The position numbers and the translations under genes are program-made. Below, in pieces: positions 33,730 through 41,678 of a DNA stretch of 64,000 nt. The stretch's first letter is position 1, and each line of letters starts with the position of its first letter. Source of the DNA: Massilistercora timonensis (GTDB lineage Bacteria; Bacillota; Clostridia; Lachnospirales; Lachnospiraceae); the NCBI RefSeq assembly GCF_900312975.1, contig NZ_LT990039.1, forward strand, positions 310,001-374,000. The letters run 5' to 3'. The notes beneath the pieces were generated by a model, which did no database searches, had not been told where the DNA came from, and saw nothing but the letters and a program-made list of their open reading frames with translations.

Positions 33730-36537
33730 TTATCTCGGTACTTCCACCATCTTGTAGGCTTCTACCTGGTCGCCTTCCTTCACGTCGTTGAAATTGTTGA
33801 ATACAAATCCACACTCATATCCTGCGCGCACTTCTTTTACGTCGTCTTTAAACCGCTTCAGGGAAGCAAGGGATCCTTCGTAGACCACAATGCCGTCCCG
33901 GATGATCCGGGCGGAGCAGTCCCGCTCGAAGGTTCCGTCCAGCACGTAGGACCCGGCGATGGTTCCCACGCCGGAAGCCTTGAACAGCTGCCGCACTTCC
34001 GCATGGCCCAGCACCTTTTCTTCGAATACCGGATCCAGCATTCCCTTCATGGCCGCTTCCACATCTTCGATGGCGTTGTAGATTACCCGGTAGAGACGGA
34101 TATCCACGCCTTCCCGCTCCGCCGTCTCCTTGGCCGTCGCATCCGGACGCACATTGAATCCGATAATGATGGCGTTGGAAGCAGATGCCAGGCTGACGTC
34201 CGACTCGTTGATGGCGCCTACGCCGCCGTGAATGATCTTGACTACCACTTCGTCGTTGGACAGTTTCACAAGGCTCTGCTTGATGGCTTCCACAGATCCC
34301 TGTACGTCCGCTTTTACTACGATGCCAAGCTCTTTCAGGTTGCCCTCCTGGATCTGGGTAAACAGATCGTCCAGGGAGAGCTTGGATTTTGTCTCTTCCA
34401 GAAGTTTTACCTTGCTCTGGGAGATAAAGGTCTCCGCAAAGCTTCTGGCCTCTTTGTCATTGCCGCAGCCTACCAGCACTTCGCCGGCGTTTGGCACGTC
34501 GTTGAGACCCAGGATCTCCACAGGCATGGACGGGCCGGCTTCTTTCACCCGGCGTCCCTTGTCGTCCATCATTGCCCGGACTTTTCCGTGGGCTGCGCCG
34601 GCCGCTACCGCATCTCCGACGCGCAGAGTTCCCTTCTGCACCAGTACGGTGGCCACCGGACCTCTTCCTTTATCCAGCTCTGCCTCCAGCACAAGACCTC
34701 TTGCCCGGCGGTTCGGATTGGCTTTTAACTCCAGGACCTCCGCCGTCAGAAGGATCATCTCCATCAGATCCTCCAGGCCTTCCCCGGTCTTCGCGGATAC
34801 CGGCACAAAGATGGTGCTTCCGCCCCAGTCTTCCGGGATCAGCTCATACTCGGTCAGTTCCTGTTTTACCCGCTCTACATTGGCGCTTGGCTTGTCGATC
34901 TTATTGACTGCCACAATGATCTCAACCCCTGCCGCTTTGGCATGGTTGATGGCTTCCACGGTCTGGGGCATCACGCCGTCGTCCGCCGCTACCACCAGGA
35001 TGGCGATATCGGTGGAGCTGGCTCCACGCATACGCATGGCGGTAAACGCCTCGTGTCCCGGGGTATCCAGGAAGGTGATCTTCTCCCCGTTCTTTTCTAC
35101 CACATAGGCGCCGATGTGCTGGGTGATACCGCCGGCCTCGCCGCCGATCACATTGGTGTGGCGGATGGCGTCCAGAAGGGAAGTCTTACCATGGTCAACA
35201 TGACCCATGACGCAGACTACCGGAGGACGCTTCTTCATCTTCTTCTCGTCCTCCTCGTCCTCCTTCAGAAGCTCCTCGATCACGTCAACCACTTCTTCTT
35301 TCTCACAGAGGATATCGAACTCCAGCGCGATCTCTTCCGCGGTTTCGTAATCGATCTCCTGGTTGACGGTAACGATCTTGCCCTGCATGAACAGTTTCTT
35401 CACGATCACAGAAGGAACCACTTTCATCTTGTCCGCCAGTTCCTGGATGGTCAGCACCTCCGGAATGGTAATGGACTTGATCTCTTCTTCCTGTTTCTGA
35501 GCCTTCGGCTGAGGCTTCTGAAGCTGCGGCTTATTCTCCGTCTTCTGCTTCTTGCCCTTTGGCTTTCTGTCCTCTTCCTCATGGCGGTAATCTTTCTTCT
35601 TATGATCGTCCTTCCCTTTGCCTTTACCTCTCTGGGGCTTCTGAGAGGGAGTCTCCGGAGCCGGGATACTGCTGCCCTGGTTCCTTCTGCCCTCCGGGCG
35701 TCCGCCGGGACGGCCGTCTCTTCTCTCCCCGTCTCTTCTGGGAGCGCGATCCTCTCTTCTGTCGCCCTCTCTTCTTGGGCCTCTGTCATCTCTGCGCTGA
35801 CCTTTCTCCCCGTCTCTTCTGGGAGCGCGGTCCTCTCTTCTTGGCGCGCGGTCTTCTCTTCTTTCGCTTCTCTCACCGTCTCTTCTTGGCTCCGGACGGT
35901 TTGCCTGCCCTGCATGGGCCGCCTGCTCCGGACGGGCTGCCTGTTCCGGACGGGCAGCCTGCTCTCTGCGCGCCGGCTGCTCCTGCTGCGGTCTTGCCGC
36001 TGCCTGGGGCTTCACCTGCTGTTCCTTTGCTGCCGGGGCCGCCTCTGTCTGCGGCGCCTCCTTCTTGCCCAGCGCCCGCTCAAAGGCCTGGGCTACCGAA
36101 CGGCCGGATCTGGCCGTGCCCGCCTGAGGTCTTTCCTCCCCCGGGCGCACAGGACCGCCGGGCCGTCTGGCCGGACGTCCGTTATTCACCTGCATCGGCC
36201 TGCCCTGGGACATTCCCCCGTGGCCGCCGCCTGCCGGACGTCTTCCCTGGCGTCCGCCGTTCTGAGTGTTCTGGGGGCGGAAGACATGCACGATATTCTT
36301 CTTCTTCGGGGCCTCGCCTGCCGGCTTCTCCGCCGGTTTCTCCGCAGGCTTTTCCGCCGGTTTCTCTGCCGGCTTGCTGCCGCCGGCGAAAGAATCCCGC
36401 ACCATCTTGATCTCCGGCTCCTCCAGGGAACTCATGTGGCTTTTTACTTCTATCTGCTTGCCCCCAAGGAACTCGATCAGTTCCTTGCTGGGGATATCCA
36501 GCTCTTTCGCTAACTCATATACTTTCATCTTCGACAT
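33730..36537 (-). CDS. infB: Translation initiation factor IF-2
   Basis: The start is ATG 36535-36537 ([10 protein letters not shown], 935 residues) behind GGAGGTAG; an upstream in-frame start at 36552 lacks a site. The N-terminal IF2 helix domain is followed by a long low-complexity, charged region (about 50-370) with AEKP repeats and many [12 protein letters not shown]-like units. The GTPase domain starts near 440 ([32 protein letters not shown]) and is followed by C-terminal domains binding fMet-tRNA. Central gene of the operon. Confidence 0.97.
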   Translation of the reverse strand: MSKMKVYELAKELDIPSKELIEFLGGKQIEVKSHMSSLEEPEIKMVRDSFAGGSKPAEKPAEKPAEKPAEKPAGEAPKKKNIVHVFRPQNTQNGGRQGRRPAGGGHGGMSQGRPMQVNNGRPARRPGGPVRPGEERPQAGTARSGRSVAQAFERALGKKEAPQTEAAPAAKEQQVKPQAAARPQQEQPARREQAARPEQAARPEQAAHAGQANRPEPRRDGERSERREDRAPRREDRAPRRDGEKGQRRDDRGPRREGDRREDRAPRRDGERRDGRPGGRPEGRRNQGSSIPAPETPSQKPQRGKGKGKDDHKKKDYRHEEEDRKPKGKKQKTENKPQLQKPQPKAQKQEEEIKSITIPEVLTIQELADKMKVVPSVIVKKLFMQGKIVTVNQEIDYETAEEIALEFDILCEKEEVVDVIEELLKEDEEDEKKMKKRPPVVCVMGHVDHGKTSLLDAIRHTNVIGGEAGGITQHIGAYVVEKNGEKITFLDTPGHEAFTAMRMRGASSTDIAILVVAADDGVMPQTVEAINHAKAAGVEIIVAVNKIDKPSANVERVKQELTEYELIPEDWGGSTIFVPVSAKTGEGLEDLMEMILLTAEVLELKANPNRRARGLVLEAELDKGRGPVATVLVQKGTLRVGDAVAAGAAHGKVRAMMDDKGRRVKEAGPSMPVEILGLNDVPNAGEVLVGCGNDKEARSFAETFISQSKVKLLEETKSKLSLDDLFTQIQEGNLKELGIVVKADVQGSVEAIKQSLVKLSNDEVVVKIIHGGVGAINESDVSLASASNAIIIGFNVRPDATAKETAEREGVDIRLYRVIYNAIEDVEAAMKGMLDPVFEEKVLGHAEVRQLFKASGVGTIAGSYVLDGTFERDCSARIIRDGIVVYEGSLASLKRFKDDVKEVRAGYECGFVFNNFNDVKEGDQVEAYKMVEVPR
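35690..35930 (-). repeat. Imperfect tandem coding repeats in infB ([12 protein letters not shown] units)
   Basis: Short units encoding arginine/aspartate/glutamate-rich segments recur with variations. A second short array encoding repeated AEKP lies at about 36322-36378. Both sit in the disordered N-terminal extension of IF-2. Confidence 0.75.
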
Positions 36538-36551
36538 ACACACTACCTCCA

Positions 36552-36875
36552 TTATGCAATTGTATTCTCTTCTGTGTCCAAATGTTTCCTGATTCCTTTT
36601 GCAAACCCCTCATCCGTGACTGCAAGGGATGCACGGAACTCTTTTCCCATTGCATGTCCCAAGGTATCTTTATCTTTGTAAAAATAGATTGGCACTTTAT
36701 AAAAACTGCACATATTCCGAAATCTCTTCTTCGTGTTCTCCGAGGCGTCCCCGGCCACGATCACCAGCGCGGCCCGGCCGGATTTCACCTCTTTTTCTGT
36801 GCAGAACTCTCCGCTTGCCACTTTCCCGGCCTTTGTCGCAAGGCCAAGCAAAGACAACGCCTTATTCTGACTCAA
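36552..36875 (-). CDS. ylxQ: L7Ae-family ribosomal-like protein (YlxQ)
   Basis: I place the start at TTG 36873-36875 ([18 protein letters not shown], 107 residues) with AAAGGAG 10 nt upstream; the codon overlaps the end of ylxR. It has the L7Ae/L30e fold pattern: [32 protein letters not shown], then [20 protein letters not shown]. Probably an RNA (K-turn) binder. In Bacillus ylxR-ylxQ lie between nusA and infB as here. Confidence 0.88.
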   Translation of the reverse strand: MSQNKALSLLGLATKAGKVASGEFCTEKEVKSGRAALVIVAGDASENTKKRFRNMCSFYKVPIYFYKDKDTLGHAMGKEFRASLAVTDEGFAKGIRKHLDTEENTIA

Positions 36876-37140
36876 GAAGCTCCATCTCCTTTTCCAGGGA
36901 TTCATACACCTCCGGCGGGATCGCCTGCCCGAAAGAGCGCTCCAGGCCCTTGCACTTCCTGGCTTTCTCCAGACATTCCCGGCTGGGGCAAAGATAAGCC
37001 CCCCGGCCGTTCTTCCTTCCGGTGGCGTCCAGCATAAATTCCTGGTCCGCCGTGCGGATGACCCGGATCATCTCCTTTTTGCTGTGCATTTCCTGACAGC
37101 CCACGCATTTCCGCAGAGGTATCTTTTTATTCTTGTTCAA
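36862..37140 (-). CDS. ylxR: YlxR-family protein (RNase P modulator RnpM type)
   Basis: A 92-residue protein with the N-terminal PLRKCVGCQEMHSKKEMIRVI core and GRGAYLCPSRECLEKARK, family hallmarks. Relatives bind RNA; the B. subtilis protein was shown to modulate RNase P. It lies between nusA and ylxQ, 9 bp after nusA. Confidence 0.9.
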   Translation of the reverse strand: MNKNKKIPLRKCVGCQEMHSKKEMIRVIRTADQEFMLDATGRKNGRGAYLCPSRECLEKARKCKGLERSFGQAIPPEVYESLEKEMELLESE

Positions 37141-37149
37141 ATGATCACC

Positions 37150-38352
37150 TTATTCCTTTTCTGCCTCCGGCTCCTCTTCGTAAGCAGCCCCGGCATCGTA
37201 GTCCTCAGCGTAGTCTTCGTAGCCTTCCTCATAGGCCTCGTCATAGCCGTCCTCGTACATTTCTTCCTCGAAGACGCCTTCGCTCATTTCCATATAGTTC
37301 TCCGGCAGTTCTCCGGATTCAATGGCCTGTGTCTCACTCTTGATGTCGATCTTATATCCGGTCAGCCGCGCCGCAAGTCTGGCGTTCTGGCCTTCCTTGC
37401 CGATGGCAAGGGACAGCTGATAGTCCGGCACGATCACGCTGGCCGTCTTCTCATCCGGGTCCGCCATAACAGAGATGACCTTCGCCGGGCTCAGCGCATT
37501 CTCGATCAGGATGGCCGGGTTATCGCTCCAGTTGATGATGTCGATCTTCTCGCCCCGCAGTTCGCTGACAATGGCATTGACTCTCGCGCCGTTCATTCCC
37601 ACGCAGGCTCCCACCGGATCTACATCCGGATCATTGGACCACACTGCGATCTTGGTCCTGCTGCCCGCCTCTCTGGCAATGCTCTTGATCTCCACGATCC
37701 CGTCTCTGACTTCAGTGACCTCAGACTCAAACAGCCGCTTCACCAGCTCCGGATGAGTCCGGGATACCAGGATCTTGGGACCCTTGGTGGTATTCTTGAC
37801 TTCTACCACATACAGCTTGATCCGCTCGGTGGGCTTGAACACCTCGCCTTTCACCTGCTCGTTCTCGGTCAGCATGGCGTCCGCCTTGCCCAGGTTGATA
37901 CTGATATTTCTTCCCACATACCGCTGTACGATACCGGTGACAATGTCTTTTTCTTTCTCAAAATACTGATCGTAGATCACTTTGCGCTCTTCCTCGCGGA
38001 TCTTCTGCAGGATCAGGTTCTTGGCGTTCTGCGTAGCAATCCGCCCAAAGGATTTGGACTCGATAGGAATCCGCACGATATCGCCAAGTCCCAGCTTGCT
38101 GTCTATCTCCTGAGCGTCTTCCAGGCTGATCTGCTCCAGCGTATCCTCAACTTCCTCCACAACCTCTTTCTCCGCGTAAAGCTGATAATCACAGGTCTCC
38201 CGATCCATGGTCAGCTTAATGTTGTCCGCCTTGCCAAAATGATTCTTGCAGGTATTCAGAAGGGAATTCTCAATGGCATCCAGCAAGGTTTCCTTACTGA
38301 TGTCCTTCTCCTTCTCCAACAGGTTCAATGCTTCCAGTAATTCTGTGTTCAT
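37150..38352 (-). CDS. nusA: Transcription termination/antitermination factor NusA
   Basis: The start is ATG 38350-38352 (MNTELLEALN, 400 residues) with AAGGAGG upstream. The N-terminal RNA polymerase-binding domain (1-125) is followed by S1 (about 135-200), KH1 (VGACVGMNGARVNAIV) and KH2 (SLAIGKEGQNARLAARLTGYKIDI). A very acidic C-terminal tail follows in place of the AR repeats of E. coli. It enhances pausing and intrinsic termination. A strong hairpin precedes the operon's first gene. Confidence 0.97.
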   Translation of the reverse strand: MNTELLEALNLLEKEKDISKETLLDAIENSLLNTCKNHFGKADNIKLTMDRETCDYQLYAEKEVVEEVEDTLEQISLEDAQEIDSKLGLGDIVRIPIESKSFGRIATQNAKNLILQKIREEERKVIYDQYFEKEKDIVTGIVQRYVGRNISINLGKADAMLTENEQVKGEVFKPTERIKLYVVEVKNTTKGPKILVSRTHPELVKRLFESEVTEVRDGIVEIKSIAREAGSRTKIAVWSNDPDVDPVGACVGMNGARVNAIVSELRGEKIDIINWSDNPAILIENALSPAKVISVMADPDEKTASVIVPDYQLSLAIGKEGQNARLAARLTGYKIDIKSETQAIESGELPENYMEMSEGVFEEEMYEDGYDEAYEEGYEDYAEDYDAGAAYEEEPEAEKE

Positions 38353-38371
38353 TCTTTCTTTCCTCCTTAAT

Positions 38372-38839
38372 CTAGAAATCAAATGCCAGACGGATCAAAG
38401 CGATGTCGTCTTTGTCAAATGTCTTCTCTGTCTCATCCGCAAGTGTGATGGTTACTGTATTTTCATCGTAATCCTTCAGGATCCCGGTAAATTCCTTCTG
38501 CTTATCAATCATCCGATAGGTCCGGATCTCCACCTCTTCTCCCAGGCTCCGTCTGAAATCCTTCTCCTTCTTCAGCGGCCGGCCAAGTCCCGGGGAGCTG
38601 ACCTCCATGATATAGGCGTCCTCGATAAAGTCTTCCTGATCCAAAAGGTCGGAGAGCCGCCGGCTCACCTTCTCACAGTCGTCAATGCTGATCCCGCCGG
38701 GTTTGTCAATGTAAGACCTTAAGTACCAGGTACTGCCTTCTTTCACATACTCCACATCCACAAGCTCAAACCCGTATTCCTCTACGATGGGAGTTAAGAG
38801 CTGTTCTGTTTTCTGCTCGTAAAGTTCTCTTTTCGACAA
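38372..38839 (-). CDS. rimP: Ribosome maturation factor RimP
   Basis: I place the start at TTG 38837-38839 (LSKRELYEQKTEQLL, 155 residues) behind AAGGAGG 9 nt upstream; an upstream in-frame TTG overlaps the ribosome site. The RimP core is present: LVDVEYVKEGSTWYLRSYIDKPGGISIDDCEKVSRRL, then YIMEVSSPGLGRPLK. It assists 30S assembly. It is first in the rimP-nusA-ylxR-ylxQ-infB-rbfA-nrnA-truB-ribF operon. Confidence 0.94.
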   Translation of the reverse strand: MSKRELYEQKTEQLLTPIVEEYGFELVDVEYVKEGSTWYLRSYIDKPGGISIDDCEKVSRRLSDLLDQEDFIEDAYIMEVSSPGLGRPLKKEKDFRRSLGEEVEIRTYRMIDKQKEFTGILKDYDENTVTITLADETEKTFDKDDIALIRLAFDF

Positions 38840-38863
38840 TGTAAAATTCCTCCTTACCAACAA

Positions 38864-38891
38864 AGAAGAGTGAACTTTCGTTCACTCTTCT
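38864..38891 (-). promoter_or_regulatory. Perfect 12-bp hairpin in the rimP-nusA leader (attenuator-like)
   Basis: Minus-strand AGAAGAGTGAAC, GAAA loop, GTTCACTCTTCT, followed by TTGTTGG and, 10 nt on, the rimP ribosome site. Stem plus a weak U-rich tail resembles an intrinsic terminator that would need NusA. In B. subtilis NusA represses its own operon by NusA-stimulated termination in the leader. Confidence 0.6.
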
Positions 38892-38917
38892 GCCGGATTT
38901 CTATGTGACTATAGGGG

Positions 38918-38946
38918 AGTATAGCACTTCTTCCGTGAGAAATCAA
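38918..38946 (-). promoter_or_regulatory. Promoter of the rimP-nusA-infB operon
   Basis: TTGATT (38941-38946) and TATACT (38918-38923), 17 bp apart on the minus strand, giving a leader of roughly 70 nt that contains the hairpin. Confidence 0.75.
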
Positions 38947-38984
38947 GGGTTTTCGGGAATTTCTTCAGGATTTTCCGCCATTTA

Positions 38985-39205
38985 TTGAATTCAGGAAACA
39001 GCTATGATAGACTAAGGAAAAGCATATGTGTTTTCTAAATTTCTAATCTCGGTATCAAAAGCGGGATTCTTATTCTTTCAGACTGCGGACCTGGTCTTGC
39101 AGCTTCTGTCTCTTCAGAAAATTCATGCTTTATATTCCACATTTTAAGCAGGAGTTTTCTGAAAATCCGGAACTCCTGAGATAATTTCACAAGGAGGTCC
39201 GGCGT
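38985..39205 (+). promoter_or_regulatory. Promoter and long leader of the second Rpn-like gene
   Basis: TTGAAT (38985-38990) and TAGACT (39008-39013), 17 bp apart. The ~185-nt leader contains no credible gene. A stem AGGAGTT/AACTCCT spans about 39152-39177, and CAAGGAGG precedes the ATG. By eye it shares blocks with the leader of the Rpn-like gene at 1-536. Together with 38892-38984 this fills the gene-free stretch before 39206. Confidence 0.45.
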
Positions 39206-40057
39206 ATGGAGAAAAAAGAAGTCCTCCAATGGCACCCTGCATTTTTTGCCGGGATACAGATTGAACTGGAGGAGGAACGGGAATACCTGTCCTTTGAAAA
39301 CGAACATCAGCTTGGGACAAAACCTAAAGAGATCGATGTGCTCATCATTAAAAAAGACGGGACACATCCGATCCACAAAAATATTGGAAGAATCTTCCGG
39401 GGGCACAACCTGATCGAATATAAGAGTCCGGCAGATTCTTTAAATATTGACGATTTTTATAAAGTATACGGCTATGCCTGTTTTTACAAATCTGATTCAT
39501 CAATGGCAGATGTGATCCCCATAGACGATCTGGCGATCACATTTGTCTGCCACCGGTATCCCCGGAATCTAATGGAGCATTTAACGAAAAAACGCAGCTT
39601 TCAGATCCAGGAAACAGACTCTGGCATTTTCTATGTGACAGGCGATTTTATTCCTATTCAGATCATTGTGACAAAAAAACTTTCGAAAGAAGAAAATTTA
39701 TGGCTGGCCAGCCTGACGGATCATCTGGACAGCGAGGCAGAAGCAGAAAAACTGGTCACCGAATACCGGAACCATACAACAAATAAACTCTATCAGTCTG
39801 TCATGGATATTATTGTCCGGGCAAACCACAAGCAGTTTGAGGAGGCAGTAAAAATGTGTGAAGCATTAAAAGAATTATTCGAAGATGAATTCCAGGAAAG
39901 AGAAAACCGCGGGATCCAGGAAGGAAAATTAGAAGCTCAGACCCGGATCAACAGCCTGATCCTTCGGCTGTCCGAACTTGGCCGCACAGAAGATATTGTA
40001 AGATCCGCGAAAGACCCGGCATATCAGGAACAACTCCTGAAGGAACTAAATCTGTAA
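39206..40057 (+). CDS. Rpn-like / PD-(D/E)XK nuclease-fold protein
   Basis: A 283-residue protein of a type common in Lachnospiraceae and often mislabelled in databases. A PD-(D/E)XK core is visible: E20, D44 in EIDVLIIKK, and EYK (71-73) in LIEYKSPADSLNIDDF, which would give the metal-binding D...ExK set. The C-terminal third is helical and charged (coiled-coil-like, residues 170-283). No partner gene is apparent and the function is unknown. It uses AT-richer codons than its neighbours. The start has AAGGAGG 11 nt upstream. Confidence 0.7.
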   Translation: MEKKEVLQWHPAFFAGIQIELEEEREYLSFENEHQLGTKPKEIDVLIIKKDGTHPIHKNIGRIFRGHNLIEYKSPADSLNIDDFYKVYGYACFYKSDSSMADVIPIDDLAITFVCHRYPRNLMEHLTKKRSFQIQETDSGIFYVTGDFIPIQIIVTKKLSKEENLWLASLTDHLDSEAEAEKLVTEYRNHTTNKLYQSVMDIIVRANHKQFEEAVKMCEALKELFEDEFQERENRGIQEGKLEAQTRINSLILRLSELGRTEDIVRSAKDPAYQEQLLKELNL

Positions 40058-40142
40058 TCCCCCTTCTGTTTTCTGCAGGTAAACGAATCGTCGGTTGCTC
40101 CCGGAAACTGATTATGTTACCTTAGCAGCAAGGAGGTGGCAT

Positions 40143-40736
40143 ATGGACGCAGAAAAATTCGGAGCTTTTATCTCCCAATGCCGAAAAGAAAAACAAATGA
40201 CCCAGGCAGAACTTGCCGCCAGACTCCAGGTTACGGACAAGGCAGTCAGCCGCTGGGAACGGGGAGTCGGATTCCCGGATATCAGCACCATCGAGCCCCT
40301 GGCAGACGCGTTAGACATCAGTGTCGTAGAACTTATGAAGTCTGAGAAAAGTGTGGCCACGGAACTATCAAAAGAAGAAGCGGCCCAAGCCGTCTCAGAT
40401 ACCCTCACGCTTGCCAAAGCCAGGCAGAGACAGGAACGGAAACATATCCGCACCCTCCTCGGAATCCTGGCTGTCCTCTTACTGTTATTCCTGTGGATGG
40501 ATCACATGCAATGGCAACTGGATACCATCCTCTTCACAGGGATCGGCGTAGTGTTCCCCCTCTTTTGTCTCTCTGGCTCCCTGGTGCTTCTGGGCTATGG
40601 GATCCGACGGAAACAAAGGGGACAGCCCTTTGGCCAGACTCTTGCCGCAGGACTTGGACTTTTCCTCCTGTTGATCCTGTTTTTAGGACTGTTCTTCCTG
40701 GCGGGCGCCGCCGGGATCGGACCGGTGCCTGCGTAA
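40143..40736 (+). CDS. XRE-family regulator with C-terminal membrane helices
   Basis: The start is ATG 40143 (MDAEKFGAFI, 197 residues), with AAGGAGGTGG just upstream. An N-terminal helix-turn-helix (about 6-60, MTQAELAARLQVTDKAVSRWERGVGFPDISTIEPLADAL) is followed by a charged linker and three hydrophobic segments (about 107-122, 131-155, 172-192). A membrane-tethered regulator whose signal and targets are unknown. The 85-bp gap upstream shows only the ribosome site. Confidence 0.8.
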   Translation: MDAEKFGAFISQCRKEKQMTQAELAARLQVTDKAVSRWERGVGFPDISTIEPLADALDISVVELMKSEKSVATELSKEEAAQAVSDTLTLAKARQRQERKHIRTLLGILAVLLLLFLWMDHMQWQLDTILFTGIGVVFPLFCLSGSLVLLGYGIRRKQRGQPFGQTLAAGLGLFLLLILFLGLFFLAGAAGIGPVPA

Positions 40737-40760
40737 AATAAAATACCTCACATAACAAAG

Positions 40761-40803
40761 AAGGGATCCCTTCCGCCATCACTGGCCTGGGATCCCACTT
40801 TTT
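40761..40803. terminator. Bidirectional terminator between XRE gene and nudC
   Basis: Two copies of the self-complementary GGGATCCC (40763-40770 and 40789-40796) pair around an 18-nt loop that has its own GCC/GGC pairing. CTTTTT follows on the plus strand and TTCTTTGTT on the minus. Confidence 0.75.
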
Positions 40804-41674
40804 ATCTTCCCCTCTGAAGGCATACCTTCCCCTCCTTGAACGCCATCATCATAGCGTTGGTCAGGCTTAAGTCCTCCTCCTTCACCGGCATATCCTCCCG
40901 CCGGAACCACTCTGCCATGGCAAGTTCTTCCTGGTCGATGGAGATCTCTCCCTCTCCGTCCAGTTCACAGAAGAATCCCATCAGAAGGGTATCAGAGAAG
41001 GACCAGGGCTGACTCTTGAAGTAGGTGATGTTCTTCACCTTCAGTCCCACTTCCTCCATCACTTCCCGGCGCACCGTCTCCTCAATAGGCTCTCCCACCT
41101 CGCAGAATCCGGCCAGCAGGGCATAGTCGGTAAAATCCCGCCCCGCGTACTTGGACATCAGGATCTTATCTCCACAGGTGACCCCGATGATCACCGCCGG
41201 GCAGATCTTGGGAAACTCCATCAGGCCGCAGGAGGGACACTTCATCATCCGCTCCTTCTCATCCTGCACCATGGGTCTTCCGCACCGGCCGCAGAACCGG
41301 CGGCTCTCATACCACTGGAAGAGCTGCCAGCCGGTGATCCCGGCAAACCGCAGATATTTGGGCCTGGCGCTCCGGAAGATCCAGGTATTCTCCCAGGCAA
41401 ACCCCTCCTTCTCCAGACAGTGCCCGTCAAATCCCCGGTGAAGATAAAAATGCATCCCATCAATGGCGAAGAGATAGACCGCCTCTTCGTAAAGTTTTTC
41501 TGTTTCTCCCTCCCAGTAGGCCTGCGCCTCACGGAAGGCAGGAAACCGGATCTCCTCCCCCTGCTTTCTCAAAAGCGCCTGCTTTCCCTGATAGCACAGC
41601 AGGAAATCCTCCTCTTTTGGCCGCTTTGGATGATAGGCGTTATCATAGCGATACGGGCCGATATCCTGGATCAT
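40802..41674 (-). CDS. nudC: NAD(+) diphosphatase (NudC-type Nudix hydrolase)
   Basis: A 290-residue protein with a zinc ribbon (CGRCG...CPSCG, about 121-144) and a Nudix box GFCEVGEPIEETVRREVMEEVG (about 189-210). After the box, the family SQPWSF motif (near 225) is present. It hydrolyses NAD(H) to NMN and AMP and, in E. coli, removes NAD caps from RNA. It begins 4 bp after the parC stop, so it likely ends the parE-parC operon. Confidence 0.94.
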   Translation of the reverse strand: MIQDIGPYRYDNAYHPKRPKEEDFLLCYQGKQALLRKQGEEIRFPAFREAQAYWEGETEKLYEEAVYLFAIDGMHFYLHRGFDGHCLEKEGFAWENTWIFRSARPKYLRFAGITGWQLFQWYESRRFCGRCGRPMVQDEKERMMKCPSCGLMEFPKICPAVIIGVTCGDKILMSKYAGRDFTDYALLAGFCEVGEPIEETVRREVMEEVGLKVKNITYFKSQPWSFSDTLLMGFFCELDGEGEISIDQEELAMAEWFRREDMPVKEEDLSLTNAMMMAFKEGKVCLQRGR

Positions 41675-41678
41675 GGTT

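Noticed and set aside
34942-36513. Long plus-strand open frame (523 codons) opposite infB
   Set aside because: It mirrors the repetitive, GC-rich infB coding strand, has a leucine/serine/arginine-heavy composition and no family motifs or ribosome site.
39035-39406. Minus-strand frame of 123 codons over the start of the second Rpn-like gene
   Set aside because: It is antisense to a better supported gene with a clear ribosome site and PD-(D/E)XK motifs.
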